Shown: one piece after another, positions 1 through 11,400 of the stretch
Layout of the letters: every line of letters starts with the position of its first letter
Position numbering within the stretch: the stretch's first letter is position 1
From: Bartonella sp. AU16XJBT
GTDB taxonomy: Bacteria; Pseudomonadota; Alphaproteobacteria; Rhizobiales; Rhizobiaceae
Reading direction: 5' to 3'
Assembly: GCF_028618665.1 (NCBI RefSeq)
Contig: NZ_JAQITF010000001.1
Coordinates: forward strand, 1 to 64,000
DNA length: 64,000 bases
Position numbers and translations under genes: made by a program
Notes under the pieces: generated by a model
Database searches by the model: none
The model's input: the letters and a program-made list of their open reading frames with translations, nothing else
Told to the model about the DNA's origin: nothing

Positions 1-351
1 AAGAAAAGTAATCTTGCTATTGGTTTTTCCTTCACCTTCACCATGTTGAGCGATAAATGCTCCTTTATCATTGTTCCACAATAAAGCATCACCTTTTGTT
101 TCATTAATCTGGTTGGTGATATCATTGGTAATTTTATTCTGAATATTCTTGAAAGATGTGCCAACTCCAGCAAACGCTTCTGCTACACTCGGATAGCTTT
201 GCTCCTCTTCTGTTCCATCTTCCTTAACTGTCTTAAGCGTAAAAGTAGGCTCTTTCCATTTGCCTTCCTCATCATAGCTCGCATTACCATCCAAATAGCT
301 AACAAATTGCTTGTTCATCGAATAAAGCTGCGAACCATTAATTGCATCGGT
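1..351 (-). repeat. Internal adhesin repeat, copy A
   Basis: This segment is a direct repeat of 379-729 with a period of 378 bases (126 codons). I find one difference, A at 244 versus G at 622. The identity may continue left of the window. Near-perfect identity implies recent duplication or gene conversion. Confidence 0.93.
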
Positions 352-3300
352 AGAGTTTTCAGTTATATCACCATTGGTAAGAAAAGTAATCTTGCTATTG
401 GTTTTTCCTTCACCTTCACCATGTTGAGCGATAAATGCTCCTTTATCATTGTTCCACAATAAAGCATCACCTTTTGTTTCATTAATCTGGTTGGTGATAT
501 CATTGGTAATTTTATTCTGAATATTCTTGAAAGATGTGCCAACTCCAGCAAACGCTTCTGCTACACTCGGATAGCTTTGCTCCTCTTCTGTTCCATCTTC
601 CTTAACTGTCTTAAGCGTAAAGGTAGGCTCTTTCCATTTGCCTTCCTCATCATAGCTCGCATTACCATCCAAATAGCTAACAAATTGCTTGTTCATCGAA
701 TAAAGCTGCGAACCATTAATTGCATCGGTTGAGCTAACAGCAATATCTCCATCCTTAAGAGATTTAATTTTGCTGTTTCCTTTTGCATCTCCTTCTCCAT
801 GCTGCGCTACAAAGGCATCCTCATCCTTGCTCCAAGACAACGAATCCTGTGCAACGCCCTCTGAGACTTCTTTAATGCGAGCGTTCACATTCTTGATATT
901 GTCATCAAGTCCTTTAAAGGCTGAACCAACATCGGTGTGCGATTTATCTGTTACCTCACCGCCTTTATCAATATTCGATAAGTCATACTTGGGTCCTTTA
1001 AAGTTTTTGCCATCAAAGGATACATCATCACCTAAAATTTTTGACAAATCATCTGTAATCGTATGAAGCTGATCACCATTAATCGCATCGCTCGAAGCTG
1101 ATGTTATAGAACCAGCGGCAAGCGATGTGATTTTGCTGGCTTTTCTGTCTTCACCTTCCCCATGCTGGGCAGCAAAGGATTGTGCTTTACTATCCCACAA
1201 CAGAGCATCACCTTTAACTTCTTGTGTGATATTTGTGACTTTTTCATTAAAGTCTTTAACAATGTTCTGCACATTCTTATCAATTCCGTCAAAGGCTTCC
1301 GCTACATTATTGTAGCTCTTTTCTTCAACTTCATTATTCTCTAAATTGAAAATTTTGAGCTTGAAGGTTGGTTTGTTCAACACGCCATTCTCATACTTAG
1401 CATCACCCCCAAAATATTCGGCAACTTTATCGCCTAGAGAATAAAGCTGAGAACCTGTTATAGCTTCATGCGAATCTTTCTCTATCTTACCATCAGCGAC
1501 ATTGACAATCTTGCTCGCATCCTTCTCACCATGAGCAGCATTGTAGGCGCCACCATCACCTACACTATCATCCCAATTTAAACCATTTGAAGAGACGTCC
1601 TTTTCAAATTCCTTAATGCGAGCATTCACAGTCTTGATATTATCATCAAGTCCTTTAAAAGCAGAACCAACATCGGTATGAGATTTATCTGTTACTTCAC
1701 CTTTTTCATCAATAGTCGATAATTTATACTGTAGTTCTTTAAAATTTTTGCCATCAAAAGATACTTCACCACCTAAAATTTGCACTAAATCCTCAGTGAT
1801 TGTATGAATCTGACCACCATTAACAGCATCTGTCGAATTTGCGTTAAGATCTCCACCCGCAAGCCCTGTTATTTTTTTATTCCCAGCATCAATACCATTC
1901 GCTGCTATTTTGGGACCATTTTCAATGGTTAAGCCCGTTGTATCTAAAGTGATATCCTTTAATTTCACACTGTTTAATGTGACATCTTTTGCCAAATCAA
2001 ATGTTATTTCTTTGCTTATACTGTCTTTTTTATCGCTACTTTTAATCTTTAAATTATCACTTCCAGAAGCCAAGTTTAACTTATCACCCGGCTGAAAACC
2101 TGACACAGCCTCATCATTAAGAGAAAGTGTCCACCCTTGTGCTACAAATTCTCTTAATTTTTTTAGCTGCGCAATGTTGACAGCATCAGTGTCTGCATAA
2201 CCCGCTGCTACGCCTGTAAGCTGTCGCGTTATCTTATTTGGAGTATCACCAATACTAAAAGCACCTTGAGTGCTTTTCCATATCACATCATCACCTGTTG
2301 ATTTGCTCCCTATGGAAGGATCATAGCCTACAATGGATGCTGAGTTACGAGAAGAAGATTTATAACCCACAGCAACACCACCATCAGTAAGTACTTGCAC
2401 ATTTGAACCTAATGCCATACTATTTTTAGCTGTTGCAGCTGAAAGTCCACCTAATGCAATACTATTTTCACCAGATGCATTTGAAAAACCGCCTAATGCA
2501 ATATTATTTTCACCAGATGCACTTGAAAGCTTCCCTATAGCAATACTTCCTTGCCCACTTTCTTCCTCACTGGCAGCAATTTTAATACTTTCCGATTCAG
2601 CATTCCATTTAAAGACACTACCATCGGCAGCTTTTTTAATCTCATTGTGAAGGTTTACATAAGACTTACCCACCCCCTCAAAGGCTTTTGCTACATTCGA
2701 AAAACTTTCTTCTTCAACCTCATTCTTCTCAGGATTGAACGTTTTAATTGTGAACTTTGCATCATCCCATTGGCCACTTGTAAATTTAACACCACCACCT
2801 AAATATCCAGCTATATGGGTAGCTACAACACTCAACTGACTACCATTTACCGCGTCTTGTGAATCTGCACTAAGATCACCAGGTTCAATATCCGTTATCC
2901 TTCTATTTCCAGCATCAATGCCACCCGTTGTTATTTTGGGACCATCAGTAATTACTAAGCCCGTGGCATCGAAGGTATTTGTGCCTGCCTTTACGCTGTC
3001 CAGTGCAATGTCCTTCGCTAAATCAAATTGTACCTTGTTGTCTTTATCACCTTTGGTAATTTGGAAGTTCCTACTTCCAGCAGAAAAATCTACTTCATCG
3101 TCTATAAGAACGGTTTTGCCATTTTTACCGCCAACAGACAGTTTCCAGCCATTTTGTTTCACAAATGTTTTTAAATCTTTTAACTGCCCTACATTTACTG
3201 CATCAGTATCTTTGCTACCAGCTGCTACACCTATAATTTGTCGCGTTATGTTCTGACCAAAATCACCAACACTCACTGCACCTCTCGTACTTTTCCACTG

Positions 3301-4200
3301 AGGTGTAGCATTTGTTGCAACCTCACCCTTTAACGAAGGAGCATAACCAAAAATACCAGCAGTCCTTTTGGATACAGAGTTGTTTCCGATAGCAACACCA
3401 CCCTCAACTATTACATTAGAATCGGAACCTAAAGCAATACTTCCAACTCCATTTGCTTCTGAATAGAAACCTATAGAAATAGCATTTTTAGAAAATGCAT
3501 ATGCACGGTGGCCAAGAGCAGTCGAACCATACTCCGTAGCCTTAGAAACAGCTCCTACGGCTATTGAATAATCACCCTTAGCAGTTGTATAATCGTTGTC
3601 TCGGTCCGAATTATATTCTCCACCTACTGCAACACTGCTTTGCCCCAAGGCATGAGCCATATGACCTACAGCAACGCTCCACTTTTTTTCTACTTTCGCG
3701 TTCTTACCTACCGCCACAGTATTATTGCCGATGTCAATTCCATCATCTCCTCTAGTCATTGGTGCATCAATTCTCGTCATCGGATTCATACTAAATGTCG
3801 TTGTAGCATTCTCCGATACAACAGAATTATAAGCACCCTCTAAAGAAGGTATAGAAAAAGAATTATCATCACTCTTACCAGACAGGGTTCTGGTTAAAAA
3901 ATTTGCATAATCATTCAAAACATGAGCGTTTGGTGCCAACGTCGTATTCGATACTGTTATATAATTATCTTTTGATACATCAAGAGAATCATCATAAACA
4001 GAGATAACACTTTGGGAAGAAACCACAGAAACAGCCTTTATATCTGTAGATCCCCCTTCTCTTGGAGAGAGATTTTTTGAAAAAACTGGAAAAACGCTTG
4101 ACAAAAGTGCAGCAATTGAAGTCACTGTCACAACTTTAATAAAAGGAAAACGAGAAAATTTTAATTCACTCCCCGCTAATTTAGTATATAATTTGTTCAT
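1..4200 (-). CDS. Trimeric autotransporter adhesin (BadA/Vomp-like), C-terminus beyond left edge
   Basis: The reading frame is open on the minus strand from an ATG at 4200 to the window edge, giving about 1400 residues without a stop. A GGGGA ribosome site lies 8 bases before the ATG. The start MNKLYTKLAG is followed by a long ESPR-like signal region ending near FPVFSKN. Residues about 150-285 and again about 550-620 carry 14-residue YadA-head repeats (SVAVG, SIALG, NSIALGG types). Neck motifs (DAVNVGQLK, DAVNGSQLY, DAINGSQL) recur along the stalk. The membrane anchor is not in the window. The family forms homotrimeric surface fibres that bind host matrix and cells. The last 126-residue module is present twice, almost identically. 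A close relative lies directly upstream at 5426-11563, so this is a multi-copy adhesin locus. Whether the gene is intact beyond the edge cannot be seen. Confidence 0.9.
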   Translation of the reverse strand, partial: MNKLYTKLAGSELKFSRFPFIKVVTVTSIAALLSSVFPVFSKNLSPREGGSTDIKAVSVVSSQSVISVYDDSLDVSKDNYITVSNTTLAPNAHVLNDYANFLTRTLSGKSDDNSFSIPSLEGAYNSVVSENATTTFSMNPMTRIDAPMTRGDDGIDIGNNTVAVGKNAKVEKKWSVAVGHMAHALGQSSVAVGGEYNSDRDNDYTTAKGDYSIAVGAVSKATEYGSTALGHRAYAFSKNAISIGFYSEANGVGSIALGSDSNVIVEGGVAIGNNSVSKRTAGIFGYAPSLKGEVATNATPQWKSTRGAVSVGDFGQNITRQIIGVAAGSKDTDAVNVGQLKDLKTFVKQNGWKLSVGGKNGKTVLIDDEVDFSAGSRNFQITKGDKDNKVQFDLAKDIALDSVKAGTNTFDATGLVITDGPKITTGGIDAGNRRITDIEPGDLSADSQDAVNGSQLSVVATHIAGYLGGGVKFTSGQWDDAKFTIKTFNPEKNEVEEESFSNVAKAFEGVGKSYVNLHNEIKKAADGSVFKWNAESESIKIAASEEESGQGSIAIGKLSSASGENNIALGGFSNASGENSIALGGLSAATAKNSMALGSNVQVLTDGGVAVGYKSSSRNSASIVGYDPSIGSKSTGDDVIWKSTQGAFSIGDTPNKITRQLTGVAAGYADTDAVNIAQLKKLREFVAQGWTLSLNDEAVSGFQPGDKLNLASGSDNLKIKSSDKKDSISKEITFDLAKDVTLNSVKLKDITLDTTGLTIENGPKIAANGIDAGNKKITGLAGGDLNANSTDAVNGGQIHTITEDLVQILGGEVSFDGKNFKELQYKLSTIDEKGEVTDKSHTDVGSAFKGLDDNIKTVNARIKEFEKDVSSNGLNWDDSVGDGGAYNAAHGEKDASKIVNVADGKIEKDSHEAITGSQLYSLGDKVAEYFGGDAKYENGVLNKPTFKLKIFNLENNEVEEKSYNNVAEAFDGIDKNVQNIVKDFNEKVTNITQEVKGDALLWDSKAQSFAAQHGEGEDRKASKITSLAAGSITSASSDAINGDQLHTITDDLSKILGDDVSFDGKNFKGPKYDLSNIDKGGEVTDKSHTDVGSAFKGLDDNIKNVNARIKEVSEGVAQDSLSWSKDEDAFVAQHGEGDAKGNSKIKSLKDGDIAVSSTDAINGSQLYSMNKQFVSYLDGNASYDEEGKWKEPTFTLKTVKEDGTEEEQSYPSVAEAFAGVGTSFKNIQNKITNDITNQINETKGDALLWNNDKGAFIAQHGEGEGKTNSKITFLTNGDITENSTDAINGSQLYSMNKQFVSYLDGNASYDEEGKWKEPTFTLKTVKEDGTEEEQSYPSVAEAFAGVGTSFKNIQNKITNDITNQINETKGDALLWNNDKGAFIAQHGEGEGKTNSKITFL
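379..729 (-). repeat. Internal adhesin repeat, copy B
   Basis: This is the second copy of the 378-base period described at 1-351. Identity stops at base 730. It encodes a stalk module with a DAINGSQLYSMNKQF neck motif and a following coiled-coil stretch. Confidence 0.93.
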
Positions 4201-5425
4201 AACAAATTCCCCAATGAAAAAATTTTAACGACAAACACAAAAAGACATATTTAAACGCTAGAATTTTATCTAGATTTAATTTTTTAACATCGAAATTTAT
4301 GTGATGAAAAGATAGAAAAATTATGTATTTAAATGTTAGAGTGAATATACCCGCTTTTTGTGTTCTCTAAGAAAATAAGACCTATTTTTTTATATATTAG
4401 TTAATATTTGTTTAATTTTTAGGCTTTTTGGTTATTTTTTGCAAGAATAATATTATTTTTTTTGTTTTTCGTTTTTTCTTTTAATTTGAAATGAGCAAAT
4501 CTAGAGTAATGAAGGGGAGTTTTTTCAAGTAAAATGAAGTCAATATGAGCGGGCGGGTGGTTTTTCTTGAAAAATTTTAAGGGGAGATGTTGTTACTCTT
4601 TCTTACACTGATGCTTTTCTTTTGAACTTTAAAAATTAGAGTACGTGTTGTCATTTTACAGTTTTCAATACCAAAAGCAAATACATGTTGGGGTACGCTG
4701 TATGCCGCTATTAAGTGCTGCTTAACTTTTTTGCTAAATAAAGCATTTATAATTTCATTCCTCTCCTTTAAGCGTGAAAGCGCTAAAAAGTGGTATTTCG
4801 TCATCAACACTATAATTTTTCATGCCTTCAGAATCTATAGACACCGTCAATTAAATATTGCTCAACTGTTATTGAATGTTGGCTTTTGCTTGTTTGCAGA
4901 GGGTAAAAGTATTTATGCTCTCTCCTTCTACAGTCATACCAAGACTTGTAAAACAATATTCGACAAAACTATAAGAACAGCTACATTTATGAAATAATAC
5001 CGTATAAAAGGCAAACAATAACAAGAACGAAAGTTTAAATTATTGTTGGCTCATTTTGCATATCATTTTTATCACTGCTCTTAGTAAAACTAAAATATCT
5101 TTAAAGAACTATTTTTCCCATTAGAAAATTGGTAGTAAATTTACAGTTTTTTAGAGAGCAAAGGAGATCCCATTTTTCTACCTATAAAGTGCTGCAAAAA
5201 CTTTTAGCTGTAAAATTTAAAAGTAGAAAATAATGAATGTGTAATTTATGGAAAAATTGCATTTTTTTAAAATTTACTCGCTTAAGTGAGAATATAAGTT
5301 TTTTCTGTTTTTTAAACATGTATTTATTAATTTATATATGCGCCTTTTTTACAGATGTAAAAAACAATTCACCCCTGCCTCACGAGACAAGGGTAAAAAG
5401 AATTTTTTATGTGTTTTTTTGATTA
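4201..5425. other. Adhesin intergenic region, no gene seen
   Basis: This is a very AT-rich gap between the two adhesin genes. Short open frames on both strands (for example 4577-4810 minus and 4731-4997 plus) have no ribosome site or recognisable motif. It should hold the promoter and leader of the 1-4200 gene and the terminator of the upstream adhesin. Confidence 0.5.
5359..5394 (-). terminator. Probable intrinsic terminator of the 5426-11563 adhesin
   Basis: ACCC at 5371 pairs with GGGT at 5391, with inner TG/CA and CTC/GAG pairs and two single mismatches. Read on the minus strand the hairpin lies about 30 bases after the stop codon and is followed by GAATTGTTTTTT. Confidence 0.55.
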
Positions 5426-8400
5426 TTAGTTCAGGGTCATATTGAATCCCGCACCTACACCCCAATGACCGCCAGAAGTCGTTGCGGATACATTAGACCG
5501 AAACTTTCCATTTTCTGAGGTATAACCAGCACCAAAGGCAAATGCAGATTGACTACGCCATAAACCAGTACCAAATCCAACGCTTAATTTTCCAGGGGTA
5601 TCATTGTAGCGTAAATTAGACACTGCTAGACCAATAGCCGCTGCTTGTCTTGCCTCTTTTTTTACACTCTCAATGCTGTAGTTTAAAACGTCAAACTTCA
5701 TATCGGTATACTGTTTAGACCGATCAACCGCATCGTCAATCGCATCAATCACAATATTATTAACCCGTTGATCCGTATAATGCTTGGATTCATCAAGAAT
5801 AATCTTCATCTGTTCTTGAGTATAGTCATGGAGTTGACCACCATTTACAGCTTCTTTTGATCCTTTCTCAATTTTACCATCAGCGACATTATCAATCAGA
5901 ACTGGTTCACTGGCATCACCCCCTGCTAATGTGATTTTGTTGGTTTTTTTACCGTTTTCATCTCTGTCATAGCGAACAGCATCCTCAGCAATATCGTTAA
6001 CTTTATTATCAATATTATCAACTTTGGCATCAATATTGATAACTGTGTCACCAATATCTGCAATGGTATTGGAAATGTTATCGACTCTGTTGTTAAGATG
6101 CTTAACATCTTTTTCAACACCCGCTACACGTTCATTGGTTTCCCAAAGTTGTCCACCATTAACCGCGTCTTTTGAACCTTTTTCAATTTTGCCATCAGCT
6201 ACATTGATAATTTTATTCGGCTTACCATCGCGACCAGCATCATAGGCTTTTTCTTTATCATTCCACTTTAAAGCATCTGAATCGACCTTGTTGATGACGT
6301 CATCAATACGGTTATTAATATTTGACATCCCATCATTAATATCACCAAAAGCATCAGCAACATTATGGTGCTCTGTCTCAACAGTCTTGCCGTCCTTATC
6401 GACTTTAGAAATCTTGAAAGTAGGATCTGTCCATTTGCCATTCTCATATTTAGCACCACCACCGAAATAATTCGCAAGCTGGTTACTCATGAAATAAAGC
6501 TGGTTACCCGTAATAGCATCCGTTGAACCATCCGCAATCTCACCATCCAAAAGATATTTCAATTTGCTGTTTGTCTTCTTGCCATCTTTTTCATGACGTG
6601 CAACGAATGCTTCTTCTTCATCATCCCAAAGTAAAGCATCTTTTGAGATACTTTCAATTTTCTGATTAAACTCATTGGATACATTCGTTAAACGCTTATT
6701 CACATCTTGAACATTATTATCAAGACCGTCTAAAGCTGAACCAACGTCATAAAAATTAGCCTTCCCTACCTTACCATCTACGATAGCAGATAAAGTATAT
6801 TTCAGTCCTTTAAAGGCACCATCAACAAACTTTGCGCCACCACCAAAAAACTTGGCAACATCTTCTGATATTTTATTAATCTGGCTGCCATTAATTGCAT
6901 CGTGGGAATCTTGGGAAATGCTACCATCTTTGACGTTATGAAGAGCAACTGGTCCGTTGTTTTTATCACCGCCCAAAGTTACGCTACCATAATTAACACT
7001 ACCATCGTCATTCTTATCGTAAAGAACGGCAGCAGCAGTTACTGTCTCAATATCTTTCGTAATATCCTTTATGCTTTTATCAAGTTGGTCTTTGTTAACA
7101 GCCTCATCACCCTTCTCTGCTGCTTTAACACCAGAAATGGAACGTGCTACCTTACCATATCCTGCAATATTGATTTCAGTCCCAGCTGTATCCTTACCAA
7201 TCGTGATAGGATCTGAAATTCCGTCTTGTTTAACAAGACTATTTTTTACCACATCGGAAATCTTATTATCAATATTTGTAATAGAAGTATTCACACCCGT
7301 AAATGCATCTGTAACATTATTATAGGGCTTACCCTGAATAAGGAAGGAAGGTTCGATACCGTTCAATACATCTGTACTGCCACCAAAATATTTTGATGTA
7401 TTTTGAGCAACTTTTGATAAGTTATCAGTAACAGTTTTGACATTTTCATTCGTCTTAAAGAGCTGTGAACCATTTATGGCTTCCGTTGATGTTTGAGAGA
7501 TCATTCCATCTTTTACACCCGAAAGAGTTCTTTCTTCGCCATCTTTATTGACAATACTGATTTCTGTCCCCCCTGTTTCTTTACCAACAGTGATAAGACC
7601 GTCTTCTCCCTCCTGCTTAACAAGGCTATTTTTTGTTATATCAGAGATTTGATTGTGAATATTCGTGAAAGTATTGTTCACACCTTCAAAAGCATCAGCA
7701 ACATTATCATAAGGCTTTTTAGAAACAGTACCATTATCTTCAATGTGATAAACTTGGAAAGTAGGGGCATGCCATTCTCCATTTTTATCATAACCAGCGC
7801 CGCCACCAAAATAAGAAGCAACATCATTCATCGAATTGATCAAATTTTGATTGACATTCTTGATATTTGCATCAAGCCCTATCAAAGCATCACCAACATT
7901 ATTATGTTCCTTTTGCTTGACTTTACCATCTACACCAACCTCCGATAAATTATATCTTGGTCCTATAAAGACTCCATCTTCGAACGATGTTTTACCACCA
8001 AAATAATCAGCAATGTCGCTACCCATATAATGAATTTGGGAACCATTGACTGCATCGGTTGAATCTTTAGTAATGTCGCCATCTAAAAGATAGGTAATCT
8101 TACTAACCGTTTTTTCGCCGTTTGGTCCATGAAGTGCAACAAATGCACCTTCCTCTTCACTCCACAATAAAGCATCTTGAGAGAACTTATCAAATTTATC
8201 ATCAAATTTCTTGTCTACATATTGTATATGATTATTCACATTTTTGACATTTGCATCAAGTCCTGTCAAAGCATCACCAACATTGTCAAAAACTTTCTGC
8301 TCTACTTTACCATCTGCAGAAACTATCGATAAATTATATTGTGGACCTACAAAGGCACCATCTTCAAATGCTGCATTACCACCAAAGAATTTTGCAATAT

Positions 8401-11400
8401 CTCCAGATATCTTATTAATCTGACTACCGTTTATGGCTTCTGTTGAACTGTTAGAAATTTCACCATCTTTGACACCTGCAATGGTTCGCTTTCCATCAGT
8501 CCCCGTGACATCAATTCTCGTACCACCTTTTTCAGTACCAATAGTGATAAGTTTTTTATCCTCATCCCATTTAACAAGACTATTTTCTACTATTTGATCT
8601 TTTATTTCGTTTAACTGTGAAACATTTACAGCGTCATTTGCATTAGTACCCTTTTGTACTCCTGTAATTTTTGTATTGGCAGCATAGATACCACCCTTAG
8701 TCATATTTGGACCGTCCTTGATCATGAAGCCGGCATTACTCATGCTACTAAGCCCTGTTTCTACACGACCAACTTTAATATATTCACTTAAATCAAAGGA
8801 TACTTGATTGTCTTCGTTTTTGACAATTTTTATATTTGTGTTCTCACTCTCATTATTATCATCATCCTTATGCTTAACTGCAATAAGATCTACTGTACTC
8901 CCAGCTGTAACATCTGTAGCATTGTTTCCATCAACAGAAAGCTTCCAGCCTTTTTCTGCAAGCTGTCTTACATCTTTCAGCTGCTTAAAATTCACTGCAT
9001 CAGTATTATCTTCCCCATCTGCCACTTTCGTAATTTTCTTATTGCCAGCATCAATCCCATTTATCGTTATTTTTGGACCACCGTTAACAAACCCAAAGCC
9101 ATTATTATCCATAATGCTGTTGCCTGTCGTGACACTCGTGAGCTTAAGAGTATCATTCAAAGAAAAAGTAACTTTATTGCTGTTGTCTTTTGCAATTTTG
9201 ATATTTTTGCTTCCGTCCTCACTCTCCGCCGCAACAAGATCTACTGTACCCCCAGCTTTAACATCTGTAGCATTGTTACCATCAACAGAAAGCTTCCAGC
9301 CCGTTTCCACCCCTGCTGTAAAGTCTTTCAGCTGCTTAAAATTAACAGCATCAGTATCATCAGTACCAGCTTTCACTTTTGTAATTTTTTTATTGCCAGC
9401 ATCAATACCTTTCATCGTTATTTTTGGACCACCGTCAACAAACCCAAAGCCATTATTATCCATAATGCTGTTGCCTGTCGTGACACTCGTGAGCTTAAGA
9501 GTATCATTCAAAGAAAAAATAACTTTATTGCTGTTGTCTTTTGCAATTTTGATATTTTTGCTTCCGTCCTCACTCTCCGCCGCAACAAGATCTACTGTAC
9601 CCCCAGCTTTAACATCTGTAGCATTGTTCCCATCAACAGAAAGTTTCCAGCCTTTTTCTGCAATTTCTTTTACATCTAGCAACTGTGAAAAATTTACAGC
9701 ATCATCTAGATCTTCCCCATCTGCTACTGCAGTAATTTTTTGATAGCCAGCGATAATACCACCAGAAGTTAGTCTTGGTTTATTGTCTCCAGCAAACCCA
9801 AAGCCATTTTCATTCATAATGGTTTCCCCCGCAACAACACTTTTTACTGTAATATTCTCGGCCAAATCAAATATTACATTGTGGTTATTATCTTTCGCAA
9901 TGTTGATATTCTTTTTACCTTCTTGGCCAACTGCTGTAAAATTTACTAAACCGTTTGGACCAATAGCCGTAGCATTCCCTCCATTAACAGCAAGCTGCCA
10001 AGTTGTTTTCGTTGCTTCTTTTATCTCTTTCAGCTGTTTATAATTTACTGCTTCATGATCTTGAGTCGCATCTGCCACGTTTGTGATCTTTTTATTGCCA
10101 GCATCAATACCATCCACAGTCATACTTGGAGCATTCTCATCTGCAAACGTAAAACCATCAATAGTTACTCTTGGCCCATTATTAATAATAAAGCCATCAT
10201 CACTCATCGTGCTTTGCCCTGTGGTGACGCTCGTTAACTTAAGATTATCATTCAAAGTAAATTGAACTTTATGCTTATTCTCTTTAGTTTCTCTTTCAAT
10301 CGTTAAGTTGTCTTTTCCCTCTGGTTTTTTATTTTTCACTGAAAAATCTATTATGCTGCCTGGATTCACGTCTGTAGGATTTTTATCGTTAGCAGACAGC
10401 TTCCAAGCTCCTGATGCCACATCTCTCAAGGCTTTTAATTGCGCCACATTCACAGCATCAGTATCCTTAGTCCCTGCTGCAACATTTGTAATCTGTCGCG
10501 TTAATTGCTGCTCAGTATTACCAACACTAAAATCACCTCCAGTGCTTTTCCATGCAAGACTAGTCTTTTTTGTTGCAGCATTTGTTACAGGATCATAACC
10601 TGCAACCTTTGAGTCAATACGAGAGACAGATCCTCCCCCCACAGCAACACCATCTATAACACGCACTTGTGCGTTTATACCAATTGCAACTGAATGAGCC
10701 ATCTCAGCATAAGTATGGGAACCTATGGCAATCGAATTTTTACCTTTCGCTATTACCTTTCTTTCCTGCCCGTTGTCTGCAGGCTCCCCACCACCTATTG
10801 CAATAGAACCAAGAGCTTGCGCTTCAGCCTTCGAACCTATAGCAACCGTGTAATCTTTCGTTGCTTTCGTTTTGAGCCCTAACGCAACACTATTGTAACC
10901 AGAAGCAGTCGCAAGCCCTCCAATAGCAACCGTAGACTCCCCTGACGCCTCTGATCCCACGCCCATGGCAACACTTGCTTTACCACTTGCAAGCGCAGAA
11001 ACACCAAAAGCTTGCGCCCCTCCAGCCTTTGCTGTCGCGCCTGCACCAAATACCGTGGAATAATTTCCTGTTGCCGCAGAACCACAGCCCGTTGCAAAAG
11101 AATAAACACCATAAGCCTCAGGCATAGCATTTAGAAACCCTTTAGAGCCAGCTGGTCCCATATAAGTAGCATTGTTGGTCAGAAGCCCATCCCCCTGCCA
11201 AGTAACCTTGTTAGTAGTCACATCATAAGGGTTGCGTCCGTTACCCTCAGTGTAACCATTGATAAATCTGTTATATTGTTCCTCTGCGGTTATTTGTTTA
11301 TTATCAGCAACTCCTTGTTGTTGCTTACCGCCACGACCAACAACGTTGTCTGCACCGCAGTAGTCATCATCACCAACTAAAACAACACTGCCATGACTAC

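Noticed and set aside
1..729. Repeats considered as a CRISPR array
   Set aside because: Units are 378 bases with no spacers and are protein-coding stalk modules.
8804..9743. Long plus-strand open frames (about 290-310 codons)
   Set aside because: They lie antisense to the repetitive adhesin gene and arise from its codon bias; two overlap in different frames.
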